Below are positions 1-6,953 of a stretch of 6,953 nucleotides of DNA, piece by piece; positions within the stretch are counted from its first letter, which is position 1, and each line of letters starts with the position of its first letter. The position numbers and the translations under genes were made by a program. Under the pieces are notes generated by a model. That model searched no databases. It had not been told where the DNA came from and was given only the letters and a program-made list of their open reading frames with translations. The stretch is from Cyclobacteriaceae bacterium (GTDB taxonomy: Bacteria > Bacteroidota > Bacteroidia > Cytophagales > Cyclobacteriaceae), in the NCBI GenBank assembly GCA_030637245.1, contig DAOVVI010000079.1, forward strand, positions 1-6,953, read 5' to 3'.

Positions 1-1989
1 GGAGCATGCCCTACCTGTAACGGTTTGGGTAAAATTGAGAAAATCACCAGGGAATCTGTGATCCCAGACCCGTCCTTAAGTATTTCCCGCGGAGGAATAG
101 CTCCTTTGGGACCTTACCGGGAAATATGGATTTTTAAGAAGATTCAGGCGATTCTGAAACGTAATGATGTTGACCTTTCTACTCCGATCCATAAAATCCC
201 GCAAGAGGTTATTGATATTTTGCTTTATGGAGATAAAGTACCCGTGGCGGTTTCTTCAGTAAAGTATCCAGGAACAGACTGGCACACAAAATTTGAAGGG
301 ATTATAAATTTCCTTGAAAAGCAGAGTGAAGGAGGGACTGAGAACATTCAGAGGTGGGTTAAGGATTTTATGATCGTTCGGGTTTGCCCTGATTGCGATG
401 GAGCCAGATTAAAAAAAGAGTCATTGAACTTTAAGATTGACGGGAAGAATATTGCTGATCTTGCTGCTTTTGATATAAACAATCTGGGGAAGTGGTTTGA
501 AAATCTCGAAGATCGTCTCAATGAAAGGCAAAAGTTGATAGCTATTGAAATCCTAAAGGAGATCAGGAAAAGAATCAACTTTTTATTGGAGGTGGGGCTT
601 AATTATTTACACCTCAACCGACCTCTTAAAACACTCTCTGGAGGTGAGGCTCAACGGATTCGACTTGCTACACAAATAGGAACTCAACTTGTTGGGGTGC
701 TCTACATACTTGATGAACCGAGCATTGGTTTGCACCAAAGAGATAACACAAGATTGATCAAGGCTTTGCAGGATTTACGAGATTTGGGCAATTCTGTGAT
801 TGTCGTCGAGCATGACAAGGAAATGATGCTTTCGTCGGATTATATCTTAGATATTGGCCCCGGCCCGGGGCTGCATGGCGGTCATATTGTAGCAGCGGGA
901 AGCCCAACTGATTTTTTGAAACAGGAAAGCCTGACGGCAGATTTTCTTAAAAACAAACTACGGATTGAAGTTCCCGAGGCACGAAGAAATCCCAACGGAA
1001 GTTGGCTTGAATTGAAAGGCGCCACCGGCAATAACCTAAAAAAGGTAAGCCTGAGATTGCCATTGGGTACCATGATTTGCGTTACTGGAGTTTCGGGAAG
1101 TGGAAAATCAACGCTTATCCATGAAACGCTTTTTCCCATTTTAAATCAGCATTTCTACAGGTCAAAAAAAGGGCCAATGCCTTATATCTCCATTACTGGA
1201 ATTGAGAAAGTGGATAAAGTTGTGGAGGTAGATCAATCACCAATAGGTAGAACACCAAGGTCAAATCCTGCAACTTATACCGGCATGTTTACGGAAATCA
1301 GGTCACTTTTTGCAAATCTTCCTGAAGCAAAAATCAGGGGATACAAACCGGGCCGGTTTTCTTTCAATGTAAAAGGAGGAAGATGCGAGACGTGCGAAGG
1401 AGCCGGATTGAAATTGATCGAAATGGACTTCTTGCCAAACGTTTATGTGCCTTGCGAGACTTGTAAAGGAAAGAGATATAACAGGGAAACTCTGGAAGTA
1501 AGGTTTAAAGGGAAATCTATTTCAGATGTGTTGGAAATGACCGTAGAACAAGGCGTTTCCTTCTTTAAACACATGCCAAAGATCTACAGAAAACTCAAGG
1601 TATTAAACGATGTTGGGATGGGGTATATCACACTCGGCCAGCATGCAACTACCCTTTCAGGAGGGGAAGCGCAACGTGTGAAGCTGTCCACTGAACTTTC
1701 TAAAAAGGATACGGGGAAAACCTTTTACATACTGGACGAACCTACGACCGGACTGCATTTTCAGGATATTCAGCATTTATTGAACGTACTCAACATATTG
1801 GTTGATAAAGGAAATACCGTCCTCATCATAGAGCATAACCTCGATGTAATTAAAGTTGCTGACTATATAATTGACCTGGGGCCGGAAGGAGGAGAAGATG
1901 GTGGAGAATTAGTTTGTGCCGGCACACCTGAGGAAGTTGTAAAGGTAAGTAAAAGTTACACAGGGAGATATCTGAAAAATGAGCTTTAG
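1..1989 (+). CDS. uvrA: UvrABC system protein A (excinuclease ABC subunit A), 5'-truncated by window edge
   Basis: UvrA is the cytoplasmic ATPase dimer that finds bulky DNA lesions and loads UvrB in nucleotide excision repair. The reading frame is open from base 1, so the gene starts upstream; 662 residues are visible. Numbered from the window edge: C3-x2-C6 (GACPTCNGLG) is the second half of the first zinc module. Another CxxC lies at 129-132. ABC signature I (LSGGEAQR) is at 212-219, Walker B (YILDEPS) at 235-241 and EHD at 270-272. The second ATPase half has Walker A (GVSGSGKST) at 363-371, a Q-loop near 412, a C-terminal zinc finger with C462/C465 and C485/C488, signature II at 552-559, Walker B ending DEP at 579-581, and EHN at 611-613. 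By alignment to E. coli UvrA (940 aa), about 275 N-terminal residues are missing, including the first Walker A and the UvrB-binding domain. It therefore cannot be shown here whether this is a UvrB-binding UvrA or a UvrA2-type paralogue, though the visible part looks like the standard protein. All visible key residues are intact. A TTG at 25 is an internal Leu codon, not a start. Confidence 0.97.
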   Translation, partial: GACPTCNGLGKIEKITRESVIPDPSLSISRGGIAPLGPYREIWIFKKIQAILKRNDVDLSTPIHKIPQEVIDILLYGDKVPVAVSSVKYPGTDWHTKFEGIINFLEKQSEGGTENIQRWVKDFMIVRVCPDCDGARLKKESLNFKIDGKNIADLAAFDINNLGKWFENLEDRLNERQKLIAIEILKEIRKRINFLLEVGLNYLHLNRPLKTLSGGEAQRIRLATQIGTQLVGVLYILDEPSIGLHQRDNTRLIKALQDLRDLGNSVIVVEHDKEMMLSSDYILDIGPGPGLHGGHIVAAGSPTDFLKQESLTADFLKNKLRIEVPEARRNPNGSWLELKGATGNNLKKVSLRLPLGTMICVTGVSGSGKSTLIHETLFPILNQHFYRSKKGPMPYISITGIEKVDKVVEVDQSPIGRTPRSNPATYTGMFTEIRSLFANLPEAKIRGYKPGRFSFNVKGGRCETCEGAGLKLIEMDFLPNVYVPCETCKGKRYNRETLEVRFKGKSISDVLEMTVEQGVSFFKHMPKIYRKLKVLNDVGMGYITLGQHATTLSGGEAQRVKLSTELSKKDTGKTFYILDEPTTGLHFQDIQHLLNVLNILVDKGNTVLIIEHNLDVIKVADYIIDLGPEGGEDGGELVCAGTPEEVVKVSKSYTGRYLKNEL

Positions 1990-2202
1990 AGGACCTCTTA
2001 TAATTTTGATCTATCTTTTACCATAAGTGTGTTGGTTTTTTTGCAAATTGCGACATATTAAAGGCGGGGAGCTTTTCCCCGCCTTTTTCTATAATTGTAA
2101 TATTCTTATATTTAAAGAAAGTGCTCGGGAAATTCCCCGGAGTCCGGTAAATAAATAAGAGAAAGGATAAATAGTCCCTGAAAATAGTAATCCTTCACAA
2201 AA
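1990..2202. other. Intergenic region between uvrA and the CNNM gene
   Basis: This 213-bp stretch holds the uvrA terminator and presumably the promoter of the CNNM-ppiD unit. I see no small ORF or RNA gene. The Bacteroidetes consensus (TTG about 20 bp upstream of TAnnTTTG) is matched only weakly: TATATTTA at 2107-2114 fits seven of its eight positions, counting the two free ones, but has no good upstream TTG. No start site can therefore be assigned. An imperfect inverted repeat at about 2123-2141 (CTCGGGAAATTCCCCGGAG) sits between this box and the gene. Confidence 0.6.
2060..2088 (+). terminator. Rho-independent terminator downstream of uvrA
   Basis: An 11-bp perfect G/C-rich stem pairs 2060-2070 (AAAGGCGGGGA) with 2076-2086 (TCCCCGCCTTT) around a 5-nt loop (GCTTT). 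A run of five T residues at 2084-2088 overlaps the end of the stem. It lies 71 bp after the uvrA stop and 115 bp before the next gene, so it should separate uvrA transcription from the CNNM-ppiD unit. There are a few A residues on the left side but no long A-run, so strong activity in the reverse direction is less certain. Confidence 0.9.
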
Positions 2203-3483
2203 ATGATAGAAACAACTTATATTATAGTAGTCCTTGTCTCATTATTACTTTCGGCTTTTTTTTCCGGTGTTGAAATTGCTTTTATTTCATCGGATAAACT
2301 ACACATTGAACTCCGAAGTCAGCAGGGTCGCTTATCCGATAAAATATTGTCCGGATTTGTAAAAAAACCTTCCTGGTTTATCACCTCGACACTTATCGGT
2401 AATAATGTCACCTTAGTAATTTATGGTATTTTCATGGCATTTATACTTAAGCCTTTGATCGCCAATAGCCTTCCATCCATACTAAATAATGAGTTGATCG
2501 TTTTTGTGCTGCAAACGAGCATGGCAACCATAATAGTATTAATAACGGCTGAATTTTTACCTAAGAGTTTGTCCCTTCTCAGTCCTAACAGGATGCTTTC
2601 ATTTCTGGCTATACCAATTTATATCATCTATATCCTTTTCTTTCCTGCAGTATGGTTAATCGTAAACTTATCTAAAATACTTATAGAAAAAGTATTGAGA
2701 CTTGAATACTCAGAAGACAAACCGGTCTTTGGTTTAATTGACCTCAATCAATATATCAAAAGGATGATCAATGTCCAGGAAGAGGAACAAAAACAGGAAG
2801 TCAACGCTAAAATATTTACAAACGCTTTGGAATTTAAAACCGTAAAGATACGAGATTGCCTTGTTCCGAGAACTGAATTAGTTACAGTCAGCTTTGATGA
2901 TACCATTGAAGAATTAAAAACTGCATTCGTTGAAAGCGGTTATTCTAAAGTATTAGTTTATAAAGAGTCTATTGATAATATTATTGGTTATTGCAATTCC
3001 ATTGAATTATTTAAGAAACCTGAAAATCTTTCAGAAATAATTATCCCGATAATAATAGTGCCTGAGACTATGAAGGCAAATGAATTAATGATTCAGTTTA
3101 TTTCAGAGCGAAAGAATATAGCCTTAGTTGTGGATGAATACGGAGGAACCTCAGGTATTGTAACTATAGAAGATATAATGGAAGAGATCTTTGGAGAAAT
3201 TCAGGATGAGCATGATGAGGAAGATCTTTTGGAAAAAAGAATTGACGACGAAAACTTTTTATTAAGCGCAAGGCACGAAATCGATTATCTCAATGATAAG
3301 TATAATTTCCAACTACCGGAAGGGGATTATGAAACACTTGGCGGATTGATTTTATCATTAGCTGAAGATTTTCCAAAAAAGAATGAGAAGATCAATTCGG
3401 ACAATTTTACTTTTAATATAGAAAGTATTGAAAATAATCGAATAGATAATATTAAACTCACCATAAACCGGGAAAAATCATAA
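2203..3483 (+). CDS. CNNM/CorC-family transmembrane protein with CBS pair ("hemolysin family" HlyC/CorC-type)
   Basis: This is a 426-aa inner-membrane protein of the CNNM (DUF21)-CBS-CorC_HlyC family. Members are linked to Mg2+/Co2+ resistance or efflux, and the old name 'hemolysin' is misleading. An N-terminal CNNM domain covers about 1-165, with hydrophobic segments near 4-26, 58-82 and 97-121 and a further hydrophobic stretch at 132-160. Family motifs include SGVEIAF (21-27), LIGNN (64-68) and AEFLPKS (116-122). Two CBS motifs (about 215-270 and 278-335) follow, with VPRTELV at 221-227 and the hallmark DEYGGTSGIVTIEDIMEEIF at 311-330. A CorC_HlyC domain fills about 345-423. The length is normal for the family. 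ATG 2203 places the first hydrophobic helix right at the N terminus, as expected, and is preceded by an A-rich leader without a Shine-Dalgarno sequence. The ppiD-like gene follows after 85 bp. My recollection is that these two genes are often adjacent in Bacteroidetes. GldE, a gliding-motility protein, belongs to the same family, but nothing here specifically supports that name. The transported ion cannot be read from the sequence. Confidence 0.92.
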   Translation: MIETTYIIVVLVSLLLSAFFSGVEIAFISSDKLHIELRSQQGRLSDKILSGFVKKPSWFITSTLIGNNVTLVIYGIFMAFILKPLIANSLPSILNNELIVFVLQTSMATIIVLITAEFLPKSLSLLSPNRMLSFLAIPIYIIYILFFPAVWLIVNLSKILIEKVLRLEYSEDKPVFGLIDLNQYIKRMINVQEEEQKQEVNAKIFTNALEFKTVKIRDCLVPRTELVTVSFDDTIEELKTAFVESGYSKVLVYKESIDNIIGYCNSIELFKKPENLSEIIIPIIIVPETMKANELMIQFISERKNIALVVDEYGGTSGIVTIEDIMEEIFGEIQDEHDEEDLLEKRIDDENFLLSARHEIDYLNDKYNFQLPEGDYETLGGLILSLAEDFPKKNEKINSDNFTFNIESIENNRIDNIKLTINREKS

Positions 3484-3568
3484 GGGCAGGGTTTGAGGTT
3501 TGAAAGATTTATTTTTTGGTTTTAATTATCTAAGTAGCTATTTTTGCGGCACTTTAAGAAAATATCAT

Positions 3569-5677
3569 ATGGCATTAATAAATAAGATAAGACAAAGATC
3601 GAGTTGGGCAATAGGTTTTGTAGCAATTGGTCTTGGATTTTTTGTAGTTGGGGGAGATGTTCTTGGGCCAAATTCTACAATACTGGGTAAGAATAAAACC
3701 GATGTTGGCGAGATTGCCGGAAAGACAATAGAAAGAGAGCGATATCAAGAGCAGATTGATCAAATAAAATACAACTATACAGTCAATTACGGAAGAAATC
3801 CTTCTGAAGGTGAAATGTTTTCAATTCGTCAGCAAGCCTGGGATTATCTTATTGTAAAAATAGCTTTTCAGGATCAATATGACCAGTTAGGATTGCAAGT
3901 AACTGATGATGAGCAATGGGATATGGTTCAGGGGAACAATGTGACTTTTGAATTAAAACAAGCATTTACCGACCCTCAAACCGGCGAGTTTCAGAGAGAC
4001 AGGATTATTGCCTATCTCAAGCAGGTCAGTGAATTACCTCCTCAACAACAGGCATCATGGTATATGTTTGAGCAAAATCTTAAACCATCAAGATTTAGGA
4101 TTAAATATGATAATATGTTGGTGAAAACAACTTATGCCACTGACGAGGAAGCAAAAAAACAATACCAGGAAGAAACTGCAGTGGCAGAAATAAAATATTT
4201 ATATATACCGTATTACTCCGTTTCAGATTCAGTTGTATCAATTACCGAAAGTGAATTGACGAATTATTTGGATGATCATCAGGCAGAATATAAAGTGGAG
4301 GAAAGCTGCAAATTTAGCTATATTTCCATTCCTATGCTCCCTTCAGCGGAAGACACCTCTTTCTTTCAGCAGGAAATGGACCAGCTAAAGGAGGATTTTA
4401 AATCCAATACAGAAGACTCGATTTTTGCAAGGAGCAATTCCGATGGCGATCAGTTTTATTCAAAACTAACAGTTGATGCATTGCCCAGAATGCTCCAGGC
4501 AAATTATTCAAACCTAAGTATAGACGATGTTAGAGGGCCATATTTTCAAGATGGTAATTTTGTACTTTATAAGGTATCAGATATAGTGGAAGATACCATT
4601 GGAGCGGTAAAAGCCAGTCATATCCTTATCAAATGGACAGATGAATCTGATGATGCAAAAGCAAGTGCACGAAAAAAAGCACAGGGAATTTTAAATCAAT
4701 TGCGAAATGGTGGAGATTTCGAACAATTGGCCCGGGAAAATAGCGAAGATGGATCCGCTCAAAGTGGCGGTGATCTTGGCTGGTTTGGCCCTGGCAAAAT
4801 GGTACAACCATTTGAAGAAGCATCATTTGGCGCAACACGAAAAGGATTGATCAACAGGCTTATTGAAACTCAGTTTGGGTATCATATTATTAAGGTGACA
4901 GAAACCATAAATAAAAATTTGTATGCTGTAGCCAGTGTGGAAAGAGAAATAACTCCTAGTGATGAAACCAGGAATAGTGCATTTAGGAAGGCGGATTATT
5001 TTACCTCCACAAGTGAGGATTATGACGAGTTTATTGCAAATGCCGAGCGAGATTCCCTGCAGGTATTCAATGCTGAAAATATTAGTAAGAATGACCGTAG
5101 GTTTAATGACGTCGGCAATGCCAGGTCCGTAATTCAATGGGCGTATAACGATCCCGGTATCGGAAGCGTATCGGATGTCATGGAATTAGAAGATCAGTAT
5201 ATTGTAGCTTCATTAACAAATATAACTGATGAAGGACCGGCCTCTTTAGAAGATGTAAAAGATCAGATTGATCCTAAAGTAAAGAATGAGAAAAAGGGAA
5301 ATATAATTATCGAAAAATTAAAAACGATGGAGGGAACGCTCGATGAAATGAGCGAGCAATATGGCGTTGATGCTAGAGTATATAGCTCAAGTGATCTTAA
5401 ATTTTCTACCAATTCACTTCCAACTGTAGGATTTGCTCCCATTGCTATCGGCAAAGCGTTTGCACTTAAGAGCGGCGAAAAATCATCGCCTATTAAAGAA
5501 GAAAATGGCATACTGATTTTGGAAATGATTAATATGACCCAAGCTCCTGAAATTGCTGATTATTCGACATATAAAAATCAAATCGAACAAAGAACGTCAG
5601 GCAGAGTATCTTATAGCTCAGGTGAGGCAATTAAAGAAAGTGCAAAAATCAAAGATTTAAGATATAGATTTTTCTAA
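3569..5677 (+). CDS. ppiD: PpiD/SurA-type membrane-anchored periplasmic peptidyl-prolyl cis-trans isomerase
   Basis: This 702-aa folding factor should sit in the inner membrane with most of its mass in the periplasm, where it isomerises prolyl bonds and chaperones exported proteins. A short basic N terminus (MALINKIRQR) precedes one hydrophobic anchor at about 12-28, with no cleavage site evident. A SurA/PpiD-like N-terminal region covers about 45-240, starting at VGEIAGKTI (46-54). One parvulin domain lies at about 347-446, with KASHILI (348-354), GDLGWFGPGKM and the closing FGYHIIKV; both core histidines, H351 and H439, are present. The remaining ~250 residues form a C-terminal region rich in charged residues. 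I chose ATG 3569 because it gives the typical Bacteroidetes start (basic stretch, then anchor). The frame is also open back to a TTG at 3500, but that would add 23 residues unlike the family. The gene lies 85 bp after the CNNM gene, with no terminator between, suggesting a shared transcript. The symbol ppiD is by architecture; E. coli PpiD is shorter (623 aa) and diverges in its parvulin domain. Confidence 0.9.
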   Translation: MALINKIRQRSSWAIGFVAIGLGFFVVGGDVLGPNSTILGKNKTDVGEIAGKTIERERYQEQIDQIKYNYTVNYGRNPSEGEMFSIRQQAWDYLIVKIAFQDQYDQLGLQVTDDEQWDMVQGNNVTFELKQAFTDPQTGEFQRDRIIAYLKQVSELPPQQQASWYMFEQNLKPSRFRIKYDNMLVKTTYATDEEAKKQYQEETAVAEIKYLYIPYYSVSDSVVSITESELTNYLDDHQAEYKVEESCKFSYISIPMLPSAEDTSFFQQEMDQLKEDFKSNTEDSIFARSNSDGDQFYSKLTVDALPRMLQANYSNLSIDDVRGPYFQDGNFVLYKVSDIVEDTIGAVKASHILIKWTDESDDAKASARKKAQGILNQLRNGGDFEQLARENSEDGSAQSGGDLGWFGPGKMVQPFEEASFGATRKGLINRLIETQFGYHIIKVTETINKNLYAVASVEREITPSDETRNSAFRKADYFTSTSEDYDEFIANAERDSLQVFNAENISKNDRRFNDVGNARSVIQWAYNDPGIGSVSDVMELEDQYIVASLTNITDEGPASLEDVKDQIDPKVKNEKKGNIIIEKLKTMEGTLDEMSEQYGVDARVYSSSDLKFSTNSLPTVGFAPIAIGKAFALKSGEKSSPIKEENGILILEMINMTQAPEIADYSTYKNQIEQRTSGRVSYSSGEAIKESAKIKDLRYRFF

Positions 5678-5747
5678 GTTCAAGTCTCAAATTACTGGCG
5701 CCCGGGAAAATAAAAACAACTAAAAAAGAGGTGTTTTCTCAGAAATA
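5678..5747. other. Convergent intergenic junction between ppiD and lptD
   Basis: The two genes end tail to tail, 70 bp apart. The stretch contains overlapping palindromic hexamers (GGCGCCCGGG near 5698) and an A-run at 5722-5727 that reads as a T-run on the minus strand. I find no G/C-rich stem followed by a T-tract in either direction, so no terminator is called. Confidence 0.6.
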
Positions 5748-6953
5748 CTAGTTATCAAACCAACTTCTTTGTTTGTTCACTTTTAGATCTTGCAATAAGG
5801 AAGATTTGGCATTTATTGTTAGATAATAGGATTGATATCGACCAAATGGAGTCCATGAAAAGTTCATCTGCCAACAATGAAGATCTCGTGTTATGTTAAA
5901 GTTTGTCTGGGTAAATTCTAAGCTTTCAAAGTCAAAACCGGAACTGAACGACATATTCCATTTCTCAGTAAAAGTGATGCTGCCACTAAATGTTAGCGCC
6001 TGAATAATGTCGGCATCTTCATGCCCCCTTTTTCGATAGTTCACATTATAATTAAACCTCAGATCCCAGGGAATATCAAAATCTACATATAATTCCGGAT
6101 TGTTTTTGATAAATTCCAATTGCATCTCTTCTTCTGCCGTCAGTGGCCCAAGGTCCTCTTCACGCTGGTTATTTTTATCTCTTGCCTTGGGATTGAGACT
6201 CATCCCAAGAGCAAGTGTAGCTTGCGTTAACTGACCAATACCTTCGCCAATATCCCAGGTATAAATGTTTCTTCTTCGCTGAGCAACTCTTTTATCTCCA
6301 TTGCTTGTGAAATATATGCTGTCAAGCTGATAAATGTACGGATCGAGAGTGGAGTTGAAACTAATGTCCAGTTTTTTATTAAATATCCTGGTTCTGGCAG
6401 CTATTCTAATGGGAGCAAGCTGAAAGGAATCAGCCAGAAAATTGTAACTTGTGTTAAAGGACAGGTTATCAAGCAATACTACCTTCCTGGCTTTGTCGGT
6501 AGTGTCTTTTTTAGTTTTCACTTTCATTTCCAGATTGTTAGAGAGTGAAAATGACGCCGAAGCGTTTTCGCCTGCAGAAGGTGTTCCATAGACAAAGCCT
6601 TCATATTTTGAAAGCTTTCTTGTATTTCCTAATGTATCGATTTGCACTTCCTGGTAGTAGCCGTATTTATCATCTGAAAAATCAGGGCTAAAGCTCATTG
6701 AAACCGATGGGATCATCACATGCCGGATTGCCTGGATTTTTTCTCCTCTAAAATTTAATGTGCCATACAGCCGTGTATTAAATGATCCTGAGGCACTATA
6801 TTGATATGCCCTTGAAAATTTATCAATAGTGTCAACCTTCACTGCAGCAGCTTCATCAATCCACTGATAGTTTAACTCTTTAATATACCACAACTCTGAA
6901 TAATTGAAGCTTGGGCTGAAGGTGATGAATTTTAATATATTCATGGATGTAGA
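5748..6953 (-). CDS. lptD: LptD-like outer-membrane LPS assembly protein, C-terminal part (5' end beyond window)
   Basis: This is the C-terminal ~401 residues of a Bacteroidetes LptD (OstA/Imp-like) beta-barrel, which with LptE inserts lipopolysaccharide into the outer leaflet of the outer membrane. The frame stays open to the right edge of the window. The ATG complementary to 6942-6944 is therefore probably internal (Ser-Thr-Ser precedes it in frame), and the complete family protein is roughly twice as long or more. Alternating polar/aromatic stretches typical of barrel strands run throughout. The recognisable tail has TRDLHCWQMNFSWTPFGRYQ (about 355-374, counted from the window edge), then SSLLQDLK and a terminal WFDN. 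An acidic, low-hydrophobicity loop at about 258-290 (REEDLGPLTAEEEMQLEF) precedes the strand DIPWDLRFNYN. Only one cysteine is visible, in the HCW motif. The gene converges on ppiD with 70 bp between the stop codons. LptD is the best family match I can recall, based mainly on the C-terminal signature; another barrel protein is unlikely. Confidence 0.88.
   Translation of the reverse strand, partial: STSMNILKFITFSPSFNYSELWYIKELNYQWIDEAAAVKVDTIDKFSRAYQYSASGSFNTRLYGTLNFRGEKIQAIRHVMIPSVSMSFSPDFSDDKYGYYQEVQIDTLGNTRKLSKYEGFVYGTPSAGENASASFSLSNNLEMKVKTKKDTTDKARKVVLLDNLSFNTSYNFLADSFQLAPIRIAARTRIFNKKLDISFNSTLDPYIYQLDSIYFTSNGDKRVAQRRRNIYTWDIGEGIGQLTQATLALGMSLNPKARDKNNQREEDLGPLTAEEEMQLEFIKNNPELYVDFDIPWDLRFNYNVNYRKRGHEDADIIQALTFSGSITFTEKWNMSFSSGFDFESLEFTQTNFNITRDLHCWQMNFSWTPFGRYQSYYLTINAKSSLLQDLKVNKQRSWFDN

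Noticed and set aside
855..871. G/C-rich inverted repeat (GGCCCCGGCCCGGGGC) inside uvrA that could look like a hairpin.
   Set aside because: It encodes the conserved Gly-Pro-Gly-Pro-Gly stretch of UvrA after ILDIG, has no T-tract and is explained by coding.
348..1139. Minus-strand open frames (76 and 85 codons) within uvrA.
   Set aside because: The plus strand here encodes conserved UvrA motifs and the antisense products resemble nothing I recognise.
1988..1998. Palindrome AGAGG-A-CCTCT overlapping the uvrA stop, considered as a terminator or operator.
   Set aside because: The central spacer is a single base, the stem is short and no T-run follows; the strong terminator lies 60 bp further on.
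2107..2114. TATATTTA as a Bacteroidetes -7 promoter element for the CNNM gene.
   Set aside because: The final G is missing and no TTG lies at the required distance upstream; A/T-rich DNA gives such matches by chance.
2123..2141. Imperfect inverted repeat CTCGGGAAATTCCCCGGAG upstream of the CNNM gene as an operator.
   Set aside because: The arms match only with a two-base bulge, and it occurs once; there is no regulator in the window to link it to.
4629..5137. Minus-strand open frames (69 and 104 codons) opposite the parvulin and C-terminal region of ppiD.
   Set aside because: They lie wholly inside a well-supported gene, overlap each other and show no recognisable domain; they are shadows of the plus-strand coding.
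5748..6944. Reading the lptD frame as a complete 398-aa gene starting at the ATG complementary to 6942-6944.
   Set aside because: The frame continues without a stop to the window edge, there is no signal peptide at that Met, and the family protein is far longer, so the Met is most likely internal.
1..6953. A mobile element, defence island, CRISPR array or novel system.
   Set aside because: Nearly all of the window is covered by four intact-frame genes of known families; I saw no transposase, integrase, terminal repeats, tandem spaced repeats or tRNA-associated junction.

Overview
The window most likely comes from the chromosome of a Bacteroidetes (Bacteroidota) bacterium, probably from the Cytophagales/Flavobacteriia side. 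This rests on protein features rather than rRNA. The LptD fragment ends in the Bacteroidetes-type tail (RDLHCW ... PFGRYQSY ... SSLLQDLK ... FDN). The PpiD-like protein opens with the MALINKIR-type membrane anchor seen in that phylum. The genes start in A/T-rich leaders without a clear Shine-Dalgarno sequence, as is usual there.

Layout: (1) 1-1989, plus strand: the last ~662 residues of uvrA, the nucleotide-excision-repair damage sensor; its 5' part lies outside the window. (2) 1990-2202: a 213-bp intergenic region with a strong intrinsic terminator at 2060-2088 that closes the uvrA unit. (3) 2203-3483, plus: a CNNM/CorC-family membrane protein with paired CBS domains. (4) 3569-5677, plus: a membrane-anchored periplasmic peptidyl-prolyl isomerase of the PpiD/SurA type, 85 bp downstream and probably co-transcribed with the CNNM gene. 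(5) 5678-5747: a short convergent junction with no convincing terminator. (6) 5748-6953, minus: the C-terminal ~401 residues of an LptD-like outer-membrane LPS-assembly protein, whose start lies beyond the right edge.

Apart from uvrA, the genes concern the cell envelope: an inner-membrane ion-transport/regulatory protein, a periplasmic folding factor anchored at the inner membrane, and an outer-membrane beta-barrel for LPS insertion. A PpiD/SurA-type chaperone could plausibly assist barrels such as LptD, but the two genes are convergent and belong to different transcription units, so this is a functional guess and not an operon link.

I see no mobile element, CRISPR array, tRNA/rRNA, phage gene or toxin-antitoxin pair. 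All reading frames are intact and all three visible families are well known. The window reads as ordinary core chromosome, and I found no convincing undescribed system. The points worth a second look are modest: a PpiD-like protein that keeps its parvulin catalytic histidines, an LptD fragment with one cysteine, and an unterminated convergent junction.
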